The notes under the pieces: model-generated | The model's input: the letters and a program-made list of their open reading frames with translations, nothing else | The model's database searches: none | Told to the model about the DNA's origin: nothing | Shown here: piece by piece, positions 54,762 to 63,690 of the stretch | Position numbering within the stretch: the first letter of the stretch is position 1 | Layout: every line of letters begins with the position of its first letter | Assembly (NCBI GenBank): GCA_027459505.1 | Contig: DAIDIE010000022.1 | Location: 88,819-152,818, forward strand | Direction of reading: 5' to 3' | Source of the DNA: Acidobacteriota bacterium | GTDB lineage: Bacteria; Acidobacteriota; Terriglobia; Terriglobales; SCQP01 | Length of the DNA: 64,000 nt | Program-made: the position numbers and the translations under genes

Positions 54762-56283
54762 ATGAAACGTCGGAACTTCCTTGTCGCCTTAAGCGGGACG
54801 ACGACGCTGGCGCTGATCGGTATGGACGCCGCCCAAGCCCAATCACAACCGGGCCTGGCACAGGATCCGCTGCGTCCGCAATACCACCTCATGCCGCCTG
54901 GAAACTGGATGAACGATCCCAACGGGCCAATTTGGTGGAAGGGCAAATACCACGTTTTTTACCAGGAGAACCCCTACGCCGCCAATTGGGGCCAAATGCA
55001 TTGGGGCCACGCCGTCAGTACCGACATGGTGCACTGGCGTCACCTGCCCATTGCGCTTTCCCCAACGCCGGGCGGCCCCGATAGCGACGGTTGCTTCTCA
55101 GGCTCCGCCGTCGTCAATGCCGGCGTGCCAACCATCATTTACACGGGCGTTCAGAAGGCGCCGCATGACCAGGTCACCCTTCGCGACGCGGGTTGGTCCC
55201 TCCGCGAGACACAACTGTTGGCAACCGCGCAAGACGAGAACCTGATCCACTGGAAAAAGCGCTCCACCCCGGTCGTTGCCGCCCCCCCCGGCCAGTATCC
55301 GTGAGACTGGCTTTCGCGATCCCTGTCTTTGGAAAGAAGACGACGGTTGGTATTTGGGGCTGGGATCCGGCCAGCGCGGCAAGGGCGGTTGTGTGCTGTT
55401 ATACCGCTCGCAGGATCTGCGGCATTGGAAGTATTTGCACCCGCTGGTCTGGGGCCACTGGAATGGCCAGCACGCTGCCAATCCCTGTGACAGCGGTGAA
55501 ATGTGGGAATGCCCTGATTTCTTCCCTCTCGGCGACCGGCACTGCCTGCTTTTTTCGACCCGGGGACAGTCATTTTGGAGTACTGGTGAATACGACCGTA
55601 AGCGCCACACCTTTACTCCCCAGCAACGGGGATGCCTCGATGCCGGGAGTTATTACGCCCCCAAAAGTTTTCTGGCGCCCGACGGCCGCCGCATCCTGTG
55701 GGGCTGGATCAAAGAGGCGCGGCCACCGGCGCAATTCATGGCCGCGGGATGGGCCGGAGCCATGTCTTTGCCGCGCGTCCTCACCCTTGGCGAGGACGGC
55801 CGGCTCCGCATGACTGTGGCGGAAGAGGTGAAACACCTTCGCGAATCCGAACGCCGAATCGAAGCTGGCGCGATGGCAGCCGGACGGCGCCAAGTCGAGT
55901 TGGGCGCACTGGACGCGTGTTGCGGTGAACTTGAACTGCATGCGAAAAGCGATGGCGCTCCTTTTACTGTGGGGTTGTTGGGAAGCAGCGAACCCAACTG
56001 GCTCGAAATCGAGTACATCCCCGGCCAGCACCCACTGATCCGGATCGACCGGCAGTCCCTGCCTGTCACGCTGAAGGCTGCAGAACCCGTCCACATTCAT
56101 GCATATGTCGACGGCTCGGTAATAGAGGTGTTCCTCAACCGCCAAAAAGCGTTTACCAAGCGCTTTTACTACCCCGGCCGCGCCCAGAACTGTCGCATCT
56201 TCTGGCGCGGAAACGCTGGCGATCTTATTTCAGCGTCGAGTTGGAAACTTTCAGCCATCTCTCCCGACAGACTGGCAACGTAA
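54762..56283 (+). pseudogene. GH32 levanase/fructanase with a frameshift at a C8 tract
   Basis: Frame 1: MKRRNFLVALSG...WMNDPNGPIWWKGKYHVFYQENPYAANWGQMHWGHAVSTDMVHWRHLPIAL...VVAAPP; frame 2 continues ASIRETGFRDPCLWKEDDGWYLGLGS...GEMWECPDFF; junction at gCCCCCCCCg 55282-55289. Confidence 0.88.
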
Positions 56284-56300
56284 GGTCCTATTCACGGTTT

Positions 56301-57674
56301 ATGACTTCTTCCACCCCAGTTCGGGCAAGACAGAAAAAAAGGTTGCGACCCGGCGCCACGCTGCTGCGGGCGACACTGACAGCTGCACTGGGCGGCCTTC
56401 TCTTTGGCTTTGATACCGTCGTGATTTCAGGCGCTCTGCATGCTCTGGTAGGTCTGTACCACCTGAGCGCCGCTGGCAAAGGGTGGACCGTCGCGATTGC
56501 GCTGATCGGGACGGTCGCCGGTTCCTTTAGCGCAGGCTTCGTCGGCCAAAAGCTTGGTGGGCGGGAAACGCTGCGGCTCACGGCCGTTCTCTATCTCGTC
56601 TCCGCAATCGGCAGCGCCCTGGCCTGGAGCTGGCCATCGCTGATGTGGTTCCGCTTCGTCGGCGGAGTGGGCATCGGTGCGTCTTCGGTTCTGGGCCCGG
56701 TCTACATCACTGAGTTGTCGCCCGCAAAATGGCGGGGACGCTTGGTGGGCGCCTTCCAGTTCAACGTTGTTTTCGGCATTCTGGTTGCTTATACCAGCAA
56801 CTATGTCCTTCGGCTGATGCGCCTGGGCGCATCCGAATGGCGTTGGCAGGTTGGCGTAGCGGCTGTTCCGGCACTTGTCTTTTTCGTCCTGCTCTACAAC
56901 ATTCCGCGCAGTCCGAGATGGGCCGCGGCCCGGAACCGGGATGACGAGGCTTTAGACATCCTCAAACAGATGGGCGAGGAAGACCCGGAGGGTGAACTTT
57001 CCGGGATTCGCGCCGCGCTTGTCCAGGAACACGCGTCGGCTCGCGAGCCAGTCTTTCGTTGGAAGTATCGTTACCCCCTGTTTCTCGCCGTAACCATTGG
57101 AGCCTTTAACCAGCTCGCGGGGATTAATGCCATCCTTTACTACCTGAACAGCATTTTTGCCGCTGCGGGTTATAGCCAGGTGTCGGGCGATCAACAGGCG
57201 ATCGCCGTCGGCCTTACAAACCTGGTGTTCACCGTGGCCGGCATGTCGATGATTGACAAGCTTGGCCGCAAGACGCTGCTGCTCATCGGCGCGGCGGGGA
57301 CGGCGAGCTGCCTTGCGGGCGTTGCCTGGATTTTCCAGTCGAAGTCTCACCAATCCGCCCTGGTCTGGCTGCTCGCCCTCTACATCGCCTTCTTCGCGCT
57401 CTCGCAGGGCGCAGTGATCTGGGTCTACATCGGTGAGGTCTTTCCCAATCACGTCCGCTCCAAGGGTCAAGGTGTCGGAAATGCGAGTCATTGGATCATG
57501 AACACATGCATTGCCCTGATGTTTCCCATCATTGCCATGCATCTGGGCCGCGGCGTGCCGTTCGTCTTTTTCGCGGCCATGACCGTTTTGCAATTCATCG
57601 TTGTCCTTTTCACGTATCCGGAAACCAAGGGAAGGACGCTTGAAGACCTGCAGCGCGACCTGGTCCGAGCGTGA
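56301..57674 (+). CDS. MFS sugar porter
   Basis: GGLLFGFDTVVISGAL, GRETLRLTAVLYLVSAIGSALA, YITELSPAKWRGRLVGAFQ, PETKGRTLEDLQ signatures. Confidence 0.94.
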   Translation: MTSSTPVRARQKKRLRPGATLLRATLTAALGGLLFGFDTVVISGALHALVGLYHLSAAGKGWTVAIALIGTVAGSFSAGFVGQKLGGRETLRLTAVLYLVSAIGSALAWSWPSLMWFRFVGGVGIGASSVLGPVYITELSPAKWRGRLVGAFQFNVVFGILVAYTSNYVLRLMRLGASEWRWQVGVAAVPALVFFVLLYNIPRSPRWAAARNRDDEALDILKQMGEEDPEGELSGIRAALVQEHASAREPVFRWKYRYPLFLAVTIGAFNQLAGINAILYYLNSIFAAAGYSQVSGDQQAIAVGLTNLVFTVAGMSMIDKLGRKTLLLIGAAGTASCLAGVAWIFQSKSHQSALVWLLALYIAFFALSQGAVIWVYIGEVFPNHVRSKGQGVGNASHWIMNTCIALMFPIIAMHLGRGVPFVFFAAMTVLQFIVVLFTYPETKGRTLEDLQRDLVRA

Positions 57675-57771
57675 ACGTCGTGAATGCCCCCTTTTTTAAA
57701 AGCAAGCGCGTGCCCGGAGCACGGCTGTGGACCGCGGCTCGCGCCGCGGCAATCACCCTTTTGCACCCTTT

Positions 57772-58011
57772 AGGAGCGAGCCACCGAGTCCTCCCTTTCG
57801 GAGAGATCGCCGGAGGAGATCGCAGGTGGACGGCCGCGAAATTCCCCCGGGGTCCCGACAAAGCGCAGTTTGCTTTGTCGGGGTGGGAAGCGCGGCTCCC
57901 TCGCGCGGGAGAGGAGCCCGGCTCGGCGGCTTCACGTTCTCACTGGAGAACCTACCAGCGACCCGACGGAAAGCAATGCCAGCGGGCGGCTCAGGAGACG
58001 AGGCCGTGCCT
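57772..58011 (+). repeat. family A copy A6 (240 bp, long form)
   Basis: aggagcgagccaccgagtcctccctttcggagagatcgccggaggagatcgcaggtgg...cccgacaaagcgcagtttgctttgtcggg...gaggccgtgcct. Confidence 0.92.
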
Positions 58012-58038
58012 CTTTGGGATGCGACATTGCGAGGAGAA

Positions 58039-60273
58039 ATGAAGCACTCGGCACGCTGTACGCTAACTCTGCTGGCATCCATTGCTGTCTCGGCGGCGCT
58101 AGGGTTGCCGGCCACCGCTCAAACACCGCAGGGCAGGCCATGGATGAACACGAGCCTCAGTCCCGGCGCGCGCGCTGACCTCGTCATGCAGAGAATGACG
58201 CTCGATGAAAAGATTCGCCTGATCCACGGAACCGGCATTCCCTGCGACGAGCCGGTCACCCCGGAGAACGCGAAGTCCAATCGCGGCGTGGGTTATGTGC
58301 CTGGCATTGCGCGGCTTGGAATTCCAGCCATCAATATGGCCGACGCGGCTTATGGAGTCCGCCCCAGCGCCGTTGACGGGCGCTACTCGACGGCTCTTCC
58401 CGCCGATCTTGCAGCGGCGGCAAGTTGGGACCTGCGGGTGGCTTATGAATATGGGGCGTTGATCGGACGCGAATTACGCGCCCAGGGATACAACATGAGC
58501 CTTGGTGGGGGCGTGGATATTACCCGTGAACCCCGCAACGGACGTACCTTCGAGTACCTGGGCGAAGATCCCATTCTGGCTGGGTCAATGGTGGCCAGCT
58601 TGATTCAAGGCACCCATTCCGCTGGCGTCATCACTGACATTAAACACTATGCCCTCAACGACCAGGAAAGCGGACGCATGGCGATCAACGCAGTCATCGG
58701 CGAGCGCGCCGCGCGCGAAAGCGACCTCCTGGCGTTCGAGATCGGCGTCACGGAGGGAAGACCCGACGCGGTCATGTGCGCCTACAACCGGGTCAACGGT
58801 GACTACTCCTGTGAAAATGATTACTTGCTCAACCAGGTCCTCAAGCGCGACTGGCGCTTCCAGGGCTTTGTAGTCTCTGACTGGAATGCCGCCCACAGCA
58901 CCGTCAAGGCTTCAAAGGCCGGTCTGGATATGGAGCAGCCCTACGATGTCTTTTACGGGAGCCGCTTCAAAGCGGCAGTTGAAGCGGGGCGGATTCCGCT
59001 AGCGGAGCTCGATGATCATGTGCATCGAATTCTCCGTTCCATGTTCGCCTCGGGAGCAATCGATGCTGCATCTGATCGCGTTGAAGTCGACCCATTTGCC
59101 GATTTGAGGGTTGCTCGCGACATCGAGGAGCGCAGCATCGTGCTCCTGAAGAATCATAACGAAGCGCTTCCTCTGGACCCCACGCGCCTCAAAACCATCG
59201 CTGTGATCGGCGCCCACGCGGATGTTGGCATGATCTCAGGCGGCGGTTCGGCGCAGGTCGATCCGCCCGGGGGCAACGCGATTATGCCTCCCGGCCGGCG
59301 TGGAACTCATTGGCTGGAGCCGATCTGGTTTCCAACTTCGCCCTTGAAGGCCATTGTGGCGCGTGCGCCCGGTGCCCTGGTCCGTTTCGATTCTGGCGCC
59401 GATCCAGCGGCCGCCGCGGCCTTGGCAAGGGCTTCCGATGTCGCAGTCGTCTTTGCCTATAAGTGGTCGACGGAGACCGTGGACCAGCACTCACTGGCAT
59501 TGCCGGGTAACCAGAACCAGCTGATCGCCGCGGTCGCCGCCGCCAACCCGCACACCATTGTGGTCCTGGAGACCGGAAATCCGGTGTCGATGCCTTGGGT
59601 CAAGGCTCCTGCCGCCATCATCGAGGCATGGTATGCGGGCAGCGATGGCGCCGATGCGCTGGGCAACGTCCTTTTTGGCAAGGTAAATCCAAGCGGAAAA
59701 CTGCCCATTACTTTTCCGGTCAGCGATCAGGAGCTGCCACGAAAGATGGTGAAACAGCCGCCCGCGGCGTCGCGGGATACGGCGGCGTTTTGGAGTCTGC
59801 CAAAACTGGAGAGGGGAAAGGGTTTGCCACCCTTCAATGAAGATTACACCGAAGGTGTCGAGGTCGGTTATAAGTGGTTCGACGCCGAGAGGAAGCCCGT
59901 CTTGTTTCCCTTTGGTTACGGTCTTTCATATACGACGTTTAAATATTCACGGCTAGCCGTGAAGGGTGGCGACAGCCCGTCCGTAAGCTTTTTGCTGACC
60001 AATACGGGAAAGCGCGCAGGCGCTGAAGTGGCCGAGGTGTATGCGGAGCTTCCCGCGGCGGCCCACGAACCTCCCCGGCGCCTGGTCGCGTGGAGCAAGG
60101 TGACCCTCGCCCCTGGCGCAAGCAAGACAGTGATGCTGCAGCTGAAACCTAAGTTCCTGTCGGTTTTCAATGTTGAAAAAGACAAATGGTCGTTGATCCC
60201 TGGCGCCTATACCCTCTTCGCAGGCAGCTCCTCGCGGGATCTGCCGTTGAAGGCCACTATTCACCTGAAATGA
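58039..60273 (+). CDS. glycoside hydrolase family 3 beta-glucosidase-like protein
   Basis: MTLDEKIRLIHG, KHYALNDQESGR, SDWNAAHS, fibronectin type III-like C-terminus; start set at 58039 (gaggag SD) because the upstream ORF extension is repeat A6. Confidence 0.94.
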   Translation: MKHSARCTLTLLASIAVSAALGLPATAQTPQGRPWMNTSLSPGARADLVMQRMTLDEKIRLIHGTGIPCDEPVTPENAKSNRGVGYVPGIARLGIPAINMADAAYGVRPSAVDGRYSTALPADLAAAASWDLRVAYEYGALIGRELRAQGYNMSLGGGVDITREPRNGRTFEYLGEDPILAGSMVASLIQGTHSAGVITDIKHYALNDQESGRMAINAVIGERAARESDLLAFEIGVTEGRPDAVMCAYNRVNGDYSCENDYLLNQVLKRDWRFQGFVVSDWNAAHSTVKASKAGLDMEQPYDVFYGSRFKAAVEAGRIPLAELDDHVHRILRSMFASGAIDAASDRVEVDPFADLRVARDIEERSIVLLKNHNEALPLDPTRLKTIAVIGAHADVGMISGGGSAQVDPPGGNAIMPPGRRGTHWLEPIWFPTSPLKAIVARAPGALVRFDSGADPAAAAALARASDVAVVFAYKWSTETVDQHSLALPGNQNQLIAAVAAANPHTIVVLETGNPVSMPWVKAPAAIIEAWYAGSDGADALGNVLFGKVNPSGKLPITFPVSDQELPRKMVKQPPAASRDTAAFWSLPKLERGKGLPPFNEDYTEGVEVGYKWFDAERKPVLFPFGYGLSYTTFKYSRLAVKGGDSPSVSFLLTNTGKRAGAEVAEVYAELPAAAHEPPRRLVAWSKVTLAPGASKTVMLQLKPKFLSVFNVEKDKWSLIPGAYTLFAGSSSRDLPLKATIHLK

Positions 60274-60315
60274 GCCAGGGCGATGGTGCGGGATAGAGGA
60301 ACCGGAGGAGCGAGC

Positions 60316-60370
60316 CACGTCCGGGTGCCCCAGGCCATGTGCCCAATACAAAGCCCTTTGGCGTTGCCCG
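60316..60370. repeat. direct repeat copy 1 in the GH3/GH42 intergenic region
   Basis: tccgggtgccccaggccatgtgcccaatacaaagccctttggcgttgcc. Confidence 0.85.
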
Positions 60371-60380
60371 GTCCGCCCAT

Positions 60381-60452
60381 GCCGAGGTCAACCACGCCGC
60401 CAGGAATCAGCCACGCCCCACGGTGAACGGTCAACGGTCAACTGTCAACTCT
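60381..60452. repeat. GCCGAGGTCA module plus heptad array
   Basis: gccgaggtcaaccacgccgccaggaatcagccacgccccacggtgaacggtcaacggtcaactgtcaac. Confidence 0.8.
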
Positions 60453-60589
60453 CTCACCGCCGGGTGCCACTCAACGCTTTTTGTTGAGCGGGCGCCGTCG
60501 CCACAAAGAAAGCGTTTGGGTGTCTTTCGCAACCGGGTTGATCTATGAAACTAGTGATTTTTGCGGCCGTGCCGCCCCGCCCCGGCCAC

Positions 60590-60638
60590 TGCGTCGCGGA
60601 GCGACGCACCGGAAAGTAGCCAGCGGCGAAGCCGCTGG
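60590..60638. repeat. tandem perfect hairpins (REP-like)
   Basis: TGCGTCGC-GGA-GCGACGCA (60590-60608) and CCAGCGGC-GAA-GCCGCTGG (60620-60638). Confidence 0.7.
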
Positions 60639-60698
60639 TCAGCCGACGCCGGCCGCCCCTATACCTTTGAGGTTGGGATACCGCTAGGAGGAGTCACT

Positions 60699-60750
60699 TC
60701 CCGGGTGCCCCAGGCCATGTGCCCAATACAAAGCCCTCTGGCGTTGCCTG
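60699..60750. repeat. direct repeat copy 2
   Basis: cccgggtgccccaggccatgtgcccaatacaaagccctctggcgttgcc. Confidence 0.85.
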
Positions 60751-60810
60751 GGCGACGCTGAGGTAAACCACATCCGCTCAGGACTTCTCCGTGCTGCTGA
60801 GGTCCGCCCA

Positions 60811-60919
60811 TGCCGAGGTCAAACCACGCCGCCAAGAATCAGCCCCGCCGCACGGTCAACTGACAACTGTCAACCGTCAACTGTCTCAACTGTCAACTGT
60901 CAACCGTCAACCGTCAACT
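60811..60919. repeat. GCCGAGGTCA module plus heptad array overlapping the GH42 stop
   Basis: gccgaggtcaaaccacgccgccaagaatcagccccgccgcacggtcaactgacaactgtcaaccgtcaactgtctcaactg... Confidence 0.85.
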
Positions 60920-63025
60920 TCCGCCTCCCCGCGCCAGATCAGCTTCCCAGGGGCCCAGCACGATCTCGCCTCGATACGTTTTCCCAGTGATGACGCCGTG
61001 TTTCACGCCGGCAATGGGAATCGTCTGCGCTCTCCTGGTGGTATTCACGTAAAGCGTTCGTCCGTCCACAACGCGTGCGTAGACCCCGGGCGGCGTTTTC
61101 GGACCCACGATGCCGAGCTTTCCGCAGAGCGTCTGCAGCAGCGGTCCGATGGCCGAGGCCTTGGGCCAGGTGGCGAGGTAGATTGCCTCTCCCTTGCCGT
61201 ACTTGTTGACGGTAATGGCGGGCGCATGATCGGCGGCCTTCCCGAAGCGAGCCCAGACCTCGGCGGTGATAGGCCGTAACACCTCGTATTGATGGGTCCC
61301 GGCGTCGATCTTGCGGCCACCGAGTGTGTAGTCGAGCGTCCGCCTGGTCCGGTAAAACGCGTTGGTTTTCAGGCCAAAGACGTCGCTCAACCTGCCGGGC
61401 AGCGGCGTGTTGAACCAATTTCCGTGCTCGTCCACCTTATCGGAAAACATGGTCATGACGGCGGTCCCGCCCTGGCGCACGTAGTTGCGGATGGCGGCCG
61501 CGCTCGCCGCGTCCATCAGGTAATCGGCCGGCACGACGACCATTTTGTAGGGTGACAGGCTGTCGTGCCCGATGTCGATGAAGGCGGTATCCAGATTGGC
61601 GCGGAACAGCGGCTCGAAGGCATTCTGCACCTGCAGGTCGTACGGCGGCTTGAAGTATTGCAGCGTGGTGTTGGACGGTCCGTTGGGATGGGAGGCGACG
61701 TGCGAGTCGAAGGAATAGGCGATCGCCACCTCCGGGTGCGTATAACGCGGAAAGCCGTAGCGCTGCAGCCGCCGGAACTCTGACGCGATGCGCGCCCACT
61801 CCTGCAGCTTCCATGACGGCGAGTTGTCGTGGTTGATCAATCCGAACAACGCCTGCTCTTCGCCGCCCAGGTGCGAATTAAATGTCCATGCCAGAAATCC
61901 CTGGGCGCCCATCATCAGCCCCAGATAGGCATACATGCGGCTCCGCCCGGGCGTTCCGTAGTCTCCTCCTCCGCCGGCGGTGAATTCGTTGAACCACAGC
62001 GGTGTCTCCAGGGCGCCCTTCTGCGTCAATGCGAGAAAAGCCCCGCTCACCGGATCGCCGGGATAGAATCCTTCCGCCCCGTAGGAGACATAGGATCTGT
62101 AGGAGCTCAGGTAATCGAATCCTCGCCGGTCCGCGCCCGGCCACAGGTTGGAGATCGCCGGCACGTCAGGCATATAGCGCTCGCGCGCCTTTTCCAACTG
62201 CTTGAGGCGGGCAATGGCGACATCCGACCAGTAGCGGTGCAGGTCGAGATAGCTCTCCGGCGGTCCAGGACCATCGGCCAGCGGCATATACACCTGACTG
62301 AAGCTATTCAGCCGGCGCGACCACCACTCCGTCTGCCAGGCGGCGTTGAGCGCCTGCACGGTGCCGTATTTCCGCCGCAGCCAGACGATGAAGCGTTCCC
62401 GGTCCGCGGGCGAATACGACATGGAACCGTTCCCAATCTCGTTGTCGTATCCGACCGCGATGATGGCCGGGTTATGCGCGTAATGCCGCATCATGGTTCG
62501 CGCCAGGATGCCGGCTTCCCGTACATAGTTGGGGTCGGCGATGTCGTCCATGTAGCGTTCCGCCGGCGGCATGCGCTTACCGTCTTCGTTGACGATATCC
62601 ACTCCCGGGTAGGCGCGGTGCAGCCAGATCGGCGCTGGCGTGCCGGGGATGTCGAGAATTACGCGGATTCCCGCCGCGTGCATCTTCTGGAGAATCGCGT
62701 CGAACCACGCGAAACGGAATTGTCCCTGCTCCGGCTCGAACGAATCCCAGGAAAGGTCGCCCATGCGGACCACGTTGAACCCCGCCCGCCGCATGCGGGC
62801 GATATCCTGATCGATCTCCGCCGGCGTGCGTTCAATCGGCTGATAACAGGTGCCAACGTAGAGCTGCCCAGGCCCCGGCCAGTGCGGGTGCCCCGCCGCG
62901 CTCTGCGCCGCCGCCCGGCACGGCATCATCGCCACCAAAAGGCAGGCGACCAATATCGATGCCAGCAACGATCGCATTGCGGCGCGCTTTCGGGAGCAGT
63001 AATCCAACACGTTTTTTGTCATCAT
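60914..63025 (-). CDS. GH42-type beta-galactosidase, secreted
   Basis: VGTCYQPIERTPAEIDQDIARMRRAGFNVVRMGDLSWDSFEPEQGQFRFAWFD, VGYDNEIGN, NEFTAGGGGDYGTPGRSRMYAYLGLMMGAQGFLAWTF. Confidence 0.93.
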   Translation of the reverse strand: MMTKNVLDYCSRKRAAMRSLLASILVACLLVAMMPCRAAAQSAAGHPHWPGPGQLYVGTCYQPIERTPAEIDQDIARMRRAGFNVVRMGDLSWDSFEPEQGQFRFAWFDAILQKMHAAGIRVILDIPGTPAPIWLHRAYPGVDIVNEDGKRMPPAERYMDDIADPNYVREAGILARTMMRHYAHNPAIIAVGYDNEIGNGSMSYSPADRERFIVWLRRKYGTVQALNAAWQTEWWSRRLNSFSQVYMPLADGPGPPESYLDLHRYWSDVAIARLKQLEKARERYMPDVPAISNLWPGADRRGFDYLSSYRSYVSYGAEGFYPGDPVSGAFLALTQKGALETPLWFNEFTAGGGGDYGTPGRSRMYAYLGLMMGAQGFLAWTFNSHLGGEEQALFGLINHDNSPSWKLQEWARIASEFRRLQRYGFPRYTHPEVAIAYSFDSHVASHPNGPSNTTLQYFKPPYDLQVQNAFEPLFRANLDTAFIDIGHDSLSPYKMVVVPADYLMDAASAAAIRNYVRQGGTAVMTMFSDKVDEHGNWFNTPLPGRLSDVFGLKTNAFYRTRRTLDYTLGGRKIDAGTHQYEVLRPITAEVWARFGKAADHAPAITVNKYGKGEAIYLATWPKASAIGPLLQTLCGKLGIVGPKTPPGVYARVVDGRTLYVNTTRRAQTIPIAGVKHGVITGKTYRGEIVLGPWEADLARGGGS

Positions 63026-63389
63026 TGTTGCTCTGGAAGTCAGCGCCCGCGGGGGCGATCCTCTCTGGATGCTGGAGACACGGGGAAGGGAACTGGCATA
63101 CCTGGGTCGGCCTGCGAGCGTGCCGGTGAGAGTGTGCTGGAGATAAATGTTGCGATTTGCAGGCTGAAGAAGTCAAGCTTGCGCAAGGTAATCGGCATGG
63201 AGCGCTTCGCGGTTCATTCCTTCTGTCTTTCGCTTCCCGGGTGACCCGGCATACTCTCGCTTCGCTCGGATATGCCGGGCTAGTCTTGCGCGGCGCCGAA
63301 CGTCGTCTCCGTCGTTGGCATCCTGGCAGACGCGTGGGCTGGGACGCAGTAGCTCATTGCTCTGGCGCTGCGCGATTCATTCTTTTTTC

Positions 63390-63690
63390 AGGAGCGAGCC
63401 ACCGAGTCCTCCCTTTCGGAGAGATCGCCGGAGGAGATCGCCAGTGGAGGGCCGCGAATTCTCCCGGGGTCTCCAACAAAGCGCAGTTTGCTTTGTTGGG
63501 GTGGGAAGGGCGGCCCCCGCCGCCGGGGCCCCCGCGAAGCCCCGTTGGCATTGAATGTCTGGCTTCGTTGTGTGGCTCGTGCGGGAGAGGAGCCCGGCAT
63601 CGGCGGCTTCACGTTCTCACTGGAGAACGTGCCAGCGACCCAACGGAAAGCAATGCCAGCGGGCGGCCTGAAGGAGACGAGGCCGTGCCT
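63390..63690 (+). repeat. family A copy A7 (301 bp, long form with extra insert)
   Basis: aggagcgagccaccgag...ccaacaaagcgcagtttgctttgttgg...gaggccgtgcct, with an extra ~60 bp (cgccgccggggcccccgcgaagcc...gtgtggctcgtg). Confidence 0.9.

Noticed and set aside
57727-58038. N-terminal extension of the GH3 ORF
   Set aside because: Encoded by repeat A6; ATG 58039 has an SD and begins a signal peptide.
61829-63244. 471 aa ORF on the plus strand
   Set aside because: Shadow of the GH42 gene.
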